Part shown: positions 7,977 to 14,601 of the stretch, in pieces
Position numbering within the stretch: the stretch's first letter is position 1
Layout of the letters: each line of letters begins with the position of its first letter
From: DATFEN01 sp035691285
GTDB lineage: Bacteria; Acidobacteriota; Vicinamibacteria; Fen-336
Direction: 5' to 3'
NCBI GenBank assembly: GCA_035691285.1
Contig: DASSJI010000060.1
Span: 1 to 20,132 of the forward strand
DNA: 20,132 nt
Position numbers and translations under genes: made by a program
The notes under the pieces: model-generated
Seen by the model: the letters and a program-made list of their open reading frames with translations, nothing else
Databases searched by the model: none
Told to the model about the DNA's origin: nothing

Positions 7977-8007
7977 GGCCGCCCGCTCTGCTCTTGGCTT
8001 TGGGGGT

Positions 8008-8084
8008 TGGTCGGGATGGGCGGATTTGAACCGCCGACCACCTGCACCCCAAGCAGGTGCGCTACCAGGCTGCGCTACATCCCG
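8008..8084 (-). tRNA. tRNA-Pro (anticodon GGG)
   Basis: A 77-nt cloverleaf on the minus strand. Acceptor CGGGATG pairs with CATCCCG, followed by discriminator A and an encoded CCA. The C1-G72 pair is typical of bacterial tRNA-Pro. The D-arm is GCGC-AGCCTGGTA-GCGC. The anticodon stem CCTGC/GCAGG closes a seven-base loop TTGGGGT, giving anticodon GGG. The T-arm GGCGG-TTCAAAT-CCGCC is intact. It lies 15 bp after the stop of the MerR-type gene on the same strand and is probably co-transcribed with it. No T-run terminator follows. Confidence 0.96.
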
Positions 8085-8099
8085 AGGGCCGCGTGAACG

Positions 8100-8483
8100 T
8101 CAGCCCCGGTTTTTATCATTCCTCTCCAGGAGAGTCAAAATCTCCTTGAGCTGGTCGCGCACCTGCTTCAGCGCAGCGCGTCCGGGCTCGTTCACGCCCT
8201 CGGCCGCCTGCGACTGAGGCGTCTCGGGACGGCCGCTCAGCTCCACTTCCAGCTTCTTCTTCGCGCCGGCGATCGTGAAGCCTTCGTCGTACAGGAGCTG
8301 CTTGATGCGCAGCACCGTCTCGATGTCGCGCCGCCTGTAGATCCGCTGCCCGGAGCTGTTCTTCGCCGGCGCCAGCGCCTGGAACTCCGACTCCCAGTAG
8401 CGAAGCACGTACGGCTGCGTTTCGGTGAGCTCGCACACCTCGCCGATCTTGAAGAACAGCTTGTTGGGGATCCCCCTCTCCAT
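8100..8483 (-). CDS. MerR family transcriptional regulator
   Basis: A 127-residue DNA-binding protein with the MerR-type winged helix at the N-terminus. The helix-turn-helix is FKIGEVCELTETQPYVLRYW (about residues 11-30). The wing follows at GQRIYRRRDIETVLRIKQLL, then a second helical pair (DEGFTIAGAKKKL). The C-terminus (about 94-124) is a short helix fit for dimerisation rather than a ligand-binding domain, and it has no metal-binding cysteine cluster. The protein is of the compact type commonly found next to ihfA. It starts with ATG 15 bp after the ihfA stop, and tRNA-Pro follows immediately. Its regulatory target is unknown. Confidence 0.9.
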   Translation of the reverse strand: MERGIPNKLFFKIGEVCELTETQPYVLRYWESEFQALAPAKNSSGQRIYRRRDIETVLRIKQLLYDEGFTIAGAKKKLEVELSGRPETPQSQAAEGVNEPGRAALKQVRDQLKEILTLLERNDKNRG

Positions 8484-8498
8484 CGCCGGGCGCGGAGC

Positions 8499-8777
8499 TT
8501 ACTCGGCGACGGCGCTGCCGAAGAGCTTGGACGGTCGAAACACCACCGACGAGCGCGGCTTGATCAACATCTCCTCTCCCGTCTGAGGGTTGCGTCCGCG
8601 TCTCTCCCTCTTCTGGCGGATCAGGAACGTCCCGAAGCCCGTGATCTGGACTTTCTCTCCATGCCCCAGCCGGCTCTTGATCGAATCGAAGATCACCTCG
8701 ACGAGCCGCGCGGCTTCGCGGTTGGAGATGCCCCCGTGACGCTCGTAGACGATGCGCGCGATGTCGGCCTTGGTCAT
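8499..8777 (-). CDS. ihfA: Integration host factor alpha-like / HU family DNA-bending protein
   Basis: A 92-residue histone-like protein that bends DNA in the minor groove and supports sigma-54 activation and nucleoid structure. It shows the family pattern MTKADIARIVYE, then KVQITGFGTF, then the arm signature GRNPQTGEEMLIKPR and the terminal VVFRPSKLF. IHF-alpha is favoured over HU because of length, the RRGRNPQTGE arm and linkage to a merR-type gene. The start is ATG at 8777 with a leader of roughly 56 nt from a consensus promoter. The Pro in the GRNPQTG arm tip that intercalates into DNA is present. Confidence 0.88.
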   Translation of the reverse strand: MTKADIARIVYERHGGISNREAARLVEVIFDSIKSRLGHGEKVQITGFGTFLIRQKRERRGRNPQTGEEMLIKPRSSVVFRPSKLFGSAVAE

Positions 8778-8840
8778 ACGGGCAGCCCGCGAGCCTACAA
8801 GATGCTGAAATTACAGATAGTTAGACGAAAAACTTCAAGG

Positions 8841-8869
8841 ATTATATGAGTGCCTGCGAGGGATGTCAA
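8841..8869 (-). promoter_or_regulatory. Perfect sigma-70 consensus promoter for ihfA-merR-tRNA-Pro
   Basis: The minus strand reads TTGACA (8864-8869), a 17-bp spacer and TATAAT (8841-8846), matching the housekeeping consensus at all 12 positions with optimal spacing. It lies in a short AT-rich island between the der stop and the ihfA start. Predicted transcription begins near 8834, leaving a leader of about 56 nt before the ihfA ATG. The strength suits a transcript that carries a tRNA. Confidence 0.87.
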
Positions 8870-8892
8870 GGAAAACCTTAGCTCCGTGGCCT

Positions 8893-10206
8893 CTAATGCG
8901 CACGGGCGCGCACCTTCAGCCGGATCGGAGCCCCCTCGAAGCCGAACTCCTTGCGTAACTGGTTCTCCAGATAGCGCTTATAGGAGAAGTGGAGGTCGAC
9001 GGGGTGGTTCAGTGAGATCACGAAGGTCGGCGGAGCGACGCCAACCTGAGCTCCATAGAGGATGCGGACCGGCTGCCCGCCCTTGGCCGCCTTGGGCGCG
9101 TACTCCTGCGCCGCGCGCGCGAGCACGCGGTTGAGCTGGCCCGTCGTCACGCGCTGCCGGAAGGCCCCGCCCACCCGGACCGCCGCGGCGAGGAGCGCCT
9201 TCGCTCCGCGTCCCGTCCTTGCCGACACCCATACGATCGGGGCGTGGGTCAGGAACTTGAGCGCGTCGCGCACGGTCTGCTCGAACGCCTTCGTCCCCAC
9301 CTTTCCCGCGACCGCCAGATCCCACTTGTTCACCGCGAGCACGACCGCACGCCCCGCCTCCTGCACGTAGCCTCCGATCGTCGCGTCCATCTCGCGCATG
9401 CCGTCGATCGGATCGAGAAGGAGCACCGCGACCTCGCAGCGCTCGATGGCCTTCCGCGCCTGGACGACGCTCACGTGGTCGACGTTCTCCTGGAGCAGCC
9501 GCGGGCGCCGGATGCCCGCCGTGTCCACGAAGAGGAAGCGCTGGCCGTCCCGCTCCAGCGTGCTGTCCACGGTGTCCCGGGTCGTTCCCGGGATGGGCGA
9601 GACGAGCGCGCGCTCCTCGCCGAGGAGCTGGTTGAGCAGCGAGGACTTCCCCACGTTCGGCCGGCCGACGAGCGCGATGCGCAGTGTCGGCTCCGCCTCG
9701 TCGCGCTGAACGCGCGGCAGACCCTCGAGAGCTCGATCGAGGAGGTCTCCGACACCCAGGCCGTGCTCCGCGGACAGCGCGACCACGGCCGGGAAGCCGA
9801 GCGGGGCGAACTCCGCCTCCGCCGCCTCGGCCCCTTCCGCCTTGTTGACGGCGACGACCACGACCTTGCCCTTCTTCCGCAGCCGGCTCGCGATGGCGTC
9901 GTCGTCGGGGAGCCGGCCCGACCGTGCGTCCACGACCAGGACCACGCGGTCGGCCTCGTCGATCGCGCGCTCCGCCTGGAGCGCCGCCGGCCCGAGGAGC
10001 GGGTCGTCGGTGTCGAGCAGGAGGCCCCCCGTGTCCACCAGCTCGAAGTCCGCCCCCTGCCACGAGGTCTGCGCGTAGTTCCGGTCCCGCGTCGAGCCGG
10101 GCCGGCCGTCGGTGATCGCCTTGCGGCGACCGCAGATCCGATTGAACAGCGTGGACTTGCCGACGTTGGGCCTCCCGACCAGGGCCAGCCGGGGGATCGC
10201 GATCAT
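8893..10206 (-). CDS. der: Ribosome biogenesis GTPase Der (EngA)
   Basis: A 437-residue essential tandem GTPase acting in 50S ribosomal subunit maturation. It has two G domains and a C-terminal KH-like domain. The first G domain has GRPNVGKST (11-19), DTGG (58-61) and NKAE (121-124). The second has GRPNVGKSS (181-189), DTAGIRR (228-234) and NKWD (293-296). The KH-like end contains VISLNHPVDLHFSYKRYLENQLRKEF in segments typical of Der. NKAE in the first domain has Glu where NKxD is usual, a variant also known in other Der proteins. The ATG at 10206 sits 39 bp from the divergent IHF/HU-like gene. Downstream, ihfA has its own promoter, so der may be a separate transcript. Confidence 0.96.
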   Translation of the reverse strand: MIAIPRLALVGRPNVGKSTLFNRICGRRKAITDGRPGSTRDRNYAQTSWQGADFELVDTGGLLLDTDDPLLGPAALQAERAIDEADRVVLVVDARSGRLPDDDAIASRLRKKGKVVVVAVNKAEGAEAAEAEFAPLGFPAVVALSAEHGLGVGDLLDRALEGLPRVQRDEAEPTLRIALVGRPNVGKSSLLNQLLGEERALVSPIPGTTRDTVDSTLERDGQRFLFVDTAGIRRPRLLQENVDHVSVVQARKAIERCEVAVLLLDPIDGMREMDATIGGYVQEAGRAVVLAVNKWDLAVAGKVGTKAFEQTVRDALKFLTHAPIVWVSARTGRGAKALLAAAVRVGGAFRQRVTTGQLNRVLARAAQEYAPKAAKGGQPVRILYGAQVGVAPPTFVISLNHPVDLHFSYKRYLENQLRKEFGFEGAPIRLKVRARAH

Positions 10207-10210
10207 GCGC

Positions 10211-10216
10211 TATACT
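10211..10216 (+). promoter_or_regulatory. Candidate -10 element for the IHF/HU-like gene
   Basis: TATACT (one mismatch from TATAAT) sits 29 bp upstream of the ATG at 10246, in the 39-bp gap that also serves der. No clear -35 hexamer is visible at normal spacing, which would fall inside der. Confidence 0.35.
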
Positions 10217-10245
10217 TACTACGACTTGCGGGGAGGCCGGACACC

Positions 10246-10518
10246 ATGATCAAGGTCGACATCATCAACGAGGTCTCGAAGGCGGCCGACATCACCAAGG
10301 TCAAGGCCGAGGTGGCCGTGGAGGCCGTCCTCGACGCCATGAAGACGTCGATGATGCACGGCGAGCGCATCGAGCTGCGCGGCTTCGGTGTCTTCCAGGT
10401 GAAGCCTCGGAAGCGGGGCATCGGCCGCAACCCCCGGACGGGCAAGGAGGTCCGCATTCCGCCCGGACGGACGATCCGTTTCAAGCCGGGCAAGGACCTC
10501 CAGAACCTGAGCCAATAG
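10246..10518 (+). CDS. IHF-beta-like / HU family DNA-binding protein
   Basis: A 90-residue DNA-bending protein, the second of this family in the window. It begins MIKVDIINEVSKAADI, carries the core GERIELRGFGVFQVKPR, the arm GIGRNPRTGKEV with the intercalating Pro, and ends IRFKPGKDLQNL. The RIELRGFG and FKPGKDL segments resemble IHF-beta more than HU, so it could pair with the ihfA product. HU or a homodimer cannot be excluded. The start is ATG at 10246 with GGGAGG about ten bases upstream. The same frame runs open for about 1 kb upstream across der, but only from the ATG does the sequence match the family. The M50 peptidase gene follows after 22 bp. Confidence 0.88.
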   Translation: MIKVDIINEVSKAADITKVKAEVAVEAVLDAMKTSMMHGERIELRGFGVFQVKPRKRGIGRNPRTGKEVRIPPGRTIRFKPGKDLQNLSQ

Positions 10519-10540
10519 CCCCCTCGCTGTCCGGAAGAAC

Positions 10541-11479
10541 TTGAGCGAGCCCCTGCGCGGGTTCGACCCGCGTCCGCACCCACCGTCCGACGACCCCTGG
10601 CTGGTCCCGCTCGCGACCCGGCGCGCGATTCTCTCGCCCGGGCCGTTCGAGCGATACGGGCGACACGTCCTGCTGTTCCTCCTGACGGCCGCCTCGGTCT
10701 ACGTCATGGGGGGGCCCCATCTCGTCCTCGGCCTGCTCGCGATCCTGCTCGCCCACGAGATGGGCCACTACGTCGCTTGCCGGCTCTACGGCGTAGACGC
10801 GACGCTCCCCTACTTCCTTCCGGCGCCGGTCGTGAGCTTCGTCGGCACGCTGGGCGCCTTCATCCGGATCCGAGGCCCGATCCCGCACCGCAGGGCGCTC
10901 TTCGACATCGGCGTGGCGGGCCCCCTCGCGGGCTTTGCGGTGTGCCTGCCCGTCCTCGTCCTCGGTACGCTTCAGGCCCGCGTCATCCCGGATCCGGGGC
11001 CGGATGCGGCTGGCTTCATCTACTTCGGGGATCCTCTCCTCGTGCAATGGGCCTATGCATGGCTGCGGTCGGACCCCGGACCAGGCAAGACCTTCCTGAT
11101 GGGCCCTCTTGCCGAGGCCGCCTGGTTCGGGCTCTTCGTCACGGCGCTCAATCTCATGCCCGTGGGCCAGCTCGACGGCGGCCACGTCAGCTACGCCCTC
11201 CTCAGGCGGCGCGCGACCTTCGTCTCCCGGATCGCCGTCGTCGCGTGCTTCTTCCTCCTCTACCTCCGCCCGACCTGGCTCTTCTGGTGCCTGCTGCTGC
11301 TGGTCCTGGGTCGTCCCCATCCCCCGACCCTCGACGACGACCGGCCCGTGGGCCTCGCCCGCGCCCTGGTCGGCGCGTTCGCGCTCCTGGTGTTCGCGAT
11401 CAGCTTCACGCCGAGCCCCATCATCGTCAGCTGGTCGGACTTCCGCGAGGGTCTCTCCCAGCTCCTCACATCACGCTGA
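10541..11479 (+). CDS. M50 family (site-2-protease-like) membrane zinc metalloprotease
   Basis: A 312-residue polytopic membrane protein of the M50 rhomboid-unrelated intramembrane protease family. Zinc ligands are in LLAHEMGHYVA (His72, Glu73, His76) and NLMPVGQLDGGH (Asp212), both inside hydrophobic segments. By eye there are six to eight membrane spans and no PDZ domain, so it differs from RseP and resembles the short EGY/SpoIVFB-like group. The N-terminus (about 40 residues) is soluble. The start is TTG at 10541 with GGAAG just upstream, 22 bp after the IHF-beta-like gene and probably co-transcribed. Its 3' end overlaps the convergent priA by 14 bp. The substrate is unknown. Such proteases often cleave membrane-bound regulators. 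Confidence 0.9.
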   Translation: MSEPLRGFDPRPHPPSDDPWLVPLATRRAILSPGPFERYGRHVLLFLLTAASVYVMGGPHLVLGLLAILLAHEMGHYVACRLYGVDATLPYFLPAPVVSFVGTLGAFIRIRGPIPHRRALFDIGVAGPLAGFAVCLPVLVLGTLQARVIPDPGPDAAGFIYFGDPLLVQWAYAWLRSDPGPGKTFLMGPLAEAAWFGLFVTALNLMPVGQLDGGHVSYALLRRRATFVSRIAVVACFFLLYLRPTWLFWCLLLLVLGRPHPPTLDDDRPVGLARALVGAFALLVFAISFTPSPIIVSWSDFREGLSQLLTSR

Positions 11480-13847
11480 CCGGATCCACGTCCACGGCGA
11501 CGCCGGGCCAGCGGACGGCCCCGTAGCGCTCGACCAGCACGCGACGGACGGCCTCGCGCATCGCGCCGCGGCCCCCCTTGAGCAGGAGCTGGAAGCGATG
11601 CTCCTGGCGGAGCCGCGCCAGCGGCGCCGAGGCCGGGCCGAGGACACGGAAGCGCCCGGGCGCCAGCGCGCGCAGCCCTTTCGCGATCGCGTCCGCCTCG
11701 CGGGCGGCCCGGCCCGCGTCCCGGCCTCGGACCACCACGTTGACGAGCGCGCTCTCGGGCGGGTAGCCCATCGTCCTGCGGAACTCCATCTCGCGCTCGA
11801 AGAACGCCGCGTGGTCCTGGGCGCAGGCCAGCCGCAGCGCATAGTGGTCGGGCAGATGGCTCTGGAGCACGACTTGTCCCTGGCGCGCGCCGCGTCCCGC
11901 CCGGCCCGCGACCTGGGTCAGGAGCTGGAAGGTCCGCTCGGCCGAGCGGAAGTCCGGCAGGCCGAGGCCCACGTCCGCGTCGATCACGCCGACCAGCGTG
12001 ACGTTCGGGAAGTCGTGGCCCTTTGCGATCATCTGCGTGCCCACCAGGACGTCGATCCGGCCCGCCTCGAAGTCGGCCAGGGTTCGGGCAAGGGCGCCTC
12101 GGCGCCTGGCCACGTCTCGGTCGAGACGGCCCAGCCGCGCCTCGGGCAGCGCGTTCTTCACCACCTCGACGACCTGCTCGGTGCCGTAGCCCGCGAGGCG
12201 CAGGTACTCGCCCTTGCAGAGCGGGCAGGCGCTCGCGGCCCGCGTCAGGTAGCCGCAGTAGTGGCACTCGGTCGTCTGGCCCCGTCGGTGCACGGTCAGG
12301 GAGACCGAGCAGTTGGGACACGCCGCCTGGTGGCCGCACTCCCGGCACAGGAGGCTCGTGGCCCAGCCCCGCCGATTGAGCAGCAGGAGCACCTGCTCCT
12401 GCCGCTGCAGACGGCCACGGATGGCCTCGAGGAGCGCGGGACTCAGGACCTCGTTCCCGCCGGCCTTCAGGACCTCGCGACGATCGACCACTTCCACCTC
12501 CGGCAGGCCCCGCGGGCTGATCCGGCTGGGAAGCGAAAGCCGCGTGTACTTCCCCGCCACGGCGTTCGCGTGGGATTCGAGGGACGGCGTCGCCGAGCCC
12601 AGCACGACGGTCGCTCCCTCGAGGCGCCCGCGCATAACGGCCGCGTCGCGGGCGTGATAGCGCGGGCTCTCGTCCTGCTTGTACGCCCCCTCGTGCTCCT
12701 CGTCCACCACGACGACGCCGAGATCCTCGACGGGCGCGAACAGAGCCGAGCGGGCACCGATGACGATCCGCGCTTCGCCTTCGCGCACGCGCCACCACTG
12801 GTCGTGGCGCTCGCCCAGGCTCAGCTCGCTGTGCAGCACCGACACCGTCGGCCCGAACCGGGCCTGCGCCGTGCGAACCAGCATCGGTGTCAGGGCGATC
12901 TCCGGAACCAGCAAGAGAGCGCCGCGGCCCGCGCGGAGGGCCCGCTCCGCGCAACGGAAGTACACCTCGGTCTTGCCGCTCCCGGTGATCCCGTGGAGAA
13001 GGAAGGACCGGAAGCCGCCGTGCTCGACTGCCTCGACGAGAGGCGCGAGGACACGCTCCTGATCCGGCGTCGGGATGAGCTCTGGCATCTGGGCCTCGGG
13101 CAGGCCAAGGGGCCGGCGCTCCTCGCGTTCTTCGGCGAGCCGCACCACCCCCAGCTCGCCGAGGCGGCGCAGGGCTGCGCGCAGGTGCGGCTTTTCGGAA
13201 ACGAGATCGACGACGCGGGCACGGCCGCCGGCGTTTCGCAGGCGATCGATCGCCTCGGCCTGGGCTCTCCCCCGCGGCGCCGCGCCCGCGTCCACCAGCA
13301 CCGCGACCTGCACGAGCTTGAAGGATGGGTGCTCGATCTCCTGGTCGATCGCGACGACACCGGCCTCCCGCAGACGCTTGAGGCGCGCCCACGGGTCGCG
13401 CCCGAGCCGGGAGGCGAGCGTCGAGACCCGCAGGGGCCCGTCGCTCAATGCGGCCGCGACCGGATCGCCGTCACGCGCTCGACCGGGATCCAGAAGGCGG
13501 GCCACGGCCCGGCTGGCGCGCAGCCCCGCCGGGGGCAGCATCAGCCGATGACACTCGCCCGGGGGAGCGAGGTAGTAGTCGGCCATCCAGTCGGCCAGGT
13601 CGAGGAGCGGCGGGGGCAGGAGCGGCGTCTCGTCGATGACTTCGACGACATCCTTCAGGTCGAGCAACCGCTCACCCGCGCCGCGCGCCGCGCCCGATCC
13701 AGTGACCACGCCGATCACCCGCCGCCCCGCGAACGGGACGAGCACCCGCGCGCCCCGCTGGGGCAGGGGCAGCGCTCCCGGGACGCGGTACGAGAACGGG
13801 GACTGGACGGGGAGCGGCACGGCGACGGCCACGACGCGCTCCGACAT
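11466..13847 (-). CDS. priA: Primosomal replication protein N' (PriA helicase)
   Basis: A 793-residue superfamily 2 3'-to-5' DNA helicase that reloads the replisome at stalled forks. The N-terminal 3' DNA-end binding domain starts at SERVVAVAVPLPVQSPFSYRV. Helicase motifs are GITGSGKTEVY (Walker A, about 286-296), VVVDEEH (Walker B, 379-385), GSATPSLES, and the late ones MIAKGHDFPNV and QVAGRAGR. A zinc-binding insertion has eight cysteines (501, 504, 510, 513, 528, 531, 541, 544), so both zinc sites look intact. The length is slightly above that of E. coli PriA. It starts at ATG 13847, 32 bp after the uracil-DNA glycosylase gene, at the end of a long same-strand cluster. Confidence 0.97.
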   Translation of the reverse strand: MSERVVAVAVPLPVQSPFSYRVPGALPLPQRGARVLVPFAGRRVIGVVTGSGAARGAGERLLDLKDVVEVIDETPLLPPPLLDLADWMADYYLAPPGECHRLMLPPAGLRASRAVARLLDPGRARDGDPVAAALSDGPLRVSTLASRLGRDPWARLKRLREAGVVAIDQEIEHPSFKLVQVAVLVDAGAAPRGRAQAEAIDRLRNAGGRARVVDLVSEKPHLRAALRRLGELGVVRLAEEREERRPLGLPEAQMPELIPTPDQERVLAPLVEAVEHGGFRSFLLHGITGSGKTEVYFRCAERALRAGRGALLLVPEIALTPMLVRTAQARFGPTVSVLHSELSLGERHDQWWRVREGEARIVIGARSALFAPVEDLGVVVVDEEHEGAYKQDESPRYHARDAAVMRGRLEGATVVLGSATPSLESHANAVAGKYTRLSLPSRISPRGLPEVEVVDRREVLKAGGNEVLSPALLEAIRGRLQRQEQVLLLLNRRGWATSLLCRECGHQAACPNCSVSLTVHRRGQTTECHYCGYLTRAASACPLCKGEYLRLAGYGTEQVVEVVKNALPEARLGRLDRDVARRRGALARTLADFEAGRIDVLVGTQMIAKGHDFPNVTLVGVIDADVGLGLPDFRSAERTFQLLTQVAGRAGRGARQGQVVLQSHLPDHYALRLACAQDHAAFFEREMEFRRTMGYPPESALVNVVVRGRDAGRAAREADAIAKGLRALAPGRFRVLGPASAPLARLRQEHRFQLLLKGGRGAMREAVRRVLVERYGAVRWPGVAVDVDPVSVM

Positions 13848-13879
13848 GGCCGCCTATTCTCGCCGCGGAGCCGGACGCG

Positions 13880-14560
13880 TCAGGTCCGCTTCAGCAGCTC
13901 CATCACCACCTTCATGTCCTCCCACAGCTCCTTCTTCGCGCCGGGGTTCCGCAGGAGGTAGGCGGGATGGTAGGTCGGCATCACGGCGATGCCGTTGTAC
14001 TCGCCGAGCTGGCCACGCAGGCGCGTGATGGGCGTCGCGGTCCTGCACAGCCATTGGGCCGCGAACTTCCCCAGGCCCACGAGGACCTTCGGCCGGATCG
14101 CATCGATCTGGCGCTCGAGGAACGGCACGCACGTGAGGACCTCGTCGGGCTCGGGATTGCGGTTGCCCGGGGGCCGGCACTTGATGACATTCGCGATGTA
14201 CACGTCGGCCCGGCGCAGCTTCAGCCCCTTCTCGATGATGTCGGTGAGGAGCTGACCGGCGCGGCCGACGAACGCGAGGCCCTGCTCGTCCTCGTCGGCG
14301 CCCGGTGCCTCGCCCACGAACATCAGCTCCGCGTCTGGATTGCCCTGGCCGAAGACGATGGTCTTCCGGCCACCGGCCAGGCGACAACGTCGGCAATCGC
14401 CGAGATCGTCACGGACGGCCTTGAGCGCGACCGCGCGATCGACGGCGAGCGCGGGCGCGGCGGCATCGACCGCGTGCCCCGGAGCCCCGAGGCTCGTCAA
14501 GCGGGAGAGGTAGCGGGCGTACTCGGAGAGGTCGGCGAGCAGGTTGTCGTCCGCTGCCAC
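13880..14560 (-). CDS. Uracil-DNA glycosylase, iron-sulfur family 4 type
   Basis: A 226-residue DNA repair enzyme that excises uracil arising from cytosine deamination. Motif A is GEAPGADEDEQG (83-94), followed by FVGRAGQLL. Motif B is HPAYLL (198-203). Four cysteines (56, 59, 128, 144) in CxxC...C-x15-C spacing are the expected ligands of a 4Fe-4S cluster, as in family 4 enzymes and unlike E. coli Ung. The first about 50 residues form a variable helical extension. The GTG start at 14560 has AAAGG seven bases upstream. It lies between coaBC and priA on the same strand. The family 5 enzymes are close relatives, but the GEAPG motif favours family 4. Confidence 0.94.
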   Translation of the reverse strand: MAADDNLLADLSEYARYLSRLTSLGAPGHAVDAAAPALAVDRAVALKAVRDDLGDCRRCRLAGGRKTIVFGQGNPDAELMFVGEAPGADEDEQGLAFVGRAGQLLTDIIEKGLKLRRADVYIANVIKCRPPGNRNPEPDEVLTCVPFLERQIDAIRPKVLVGLGKFAAQWLCRTATPITRLRGQLGEYNGIAVMPTYHPAYLLRNPGAKKELWEDMKVVMELLKRT

Positions 14561-14601
14561 GTGTTACCTTTCGTACTCGTTCTGGAACGAGTCCGAGGGC
14601 G

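Noticed and set aside
7977..8007. Terminator between the SpoIIE-type gene and the tRNA
   Set aside because: There is no convincing hairpin with a T-run on either strand.
8778..8840. Possible IHF self-binding site in the AT-rich ihfA leader
   Set aside because: I could not find a good match to WATCAA-N4-TTR on either strand.
9244..10245. Upstream extension of the IHF-beta-like frame, suggesting a 424-residue fusion
   Set aside because: The extension is antisense to der, and only the part from ATG 10246 matches the family at normal length.
11109..13961. A 950-codon open frame on the plus strand antisense to priA
   Set aside because: It is a GC-driven mirror of the priA reading frame with biased composition (Arg, Ala, Gln, His) and no domain. 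priA motifs on the other strand are intact.
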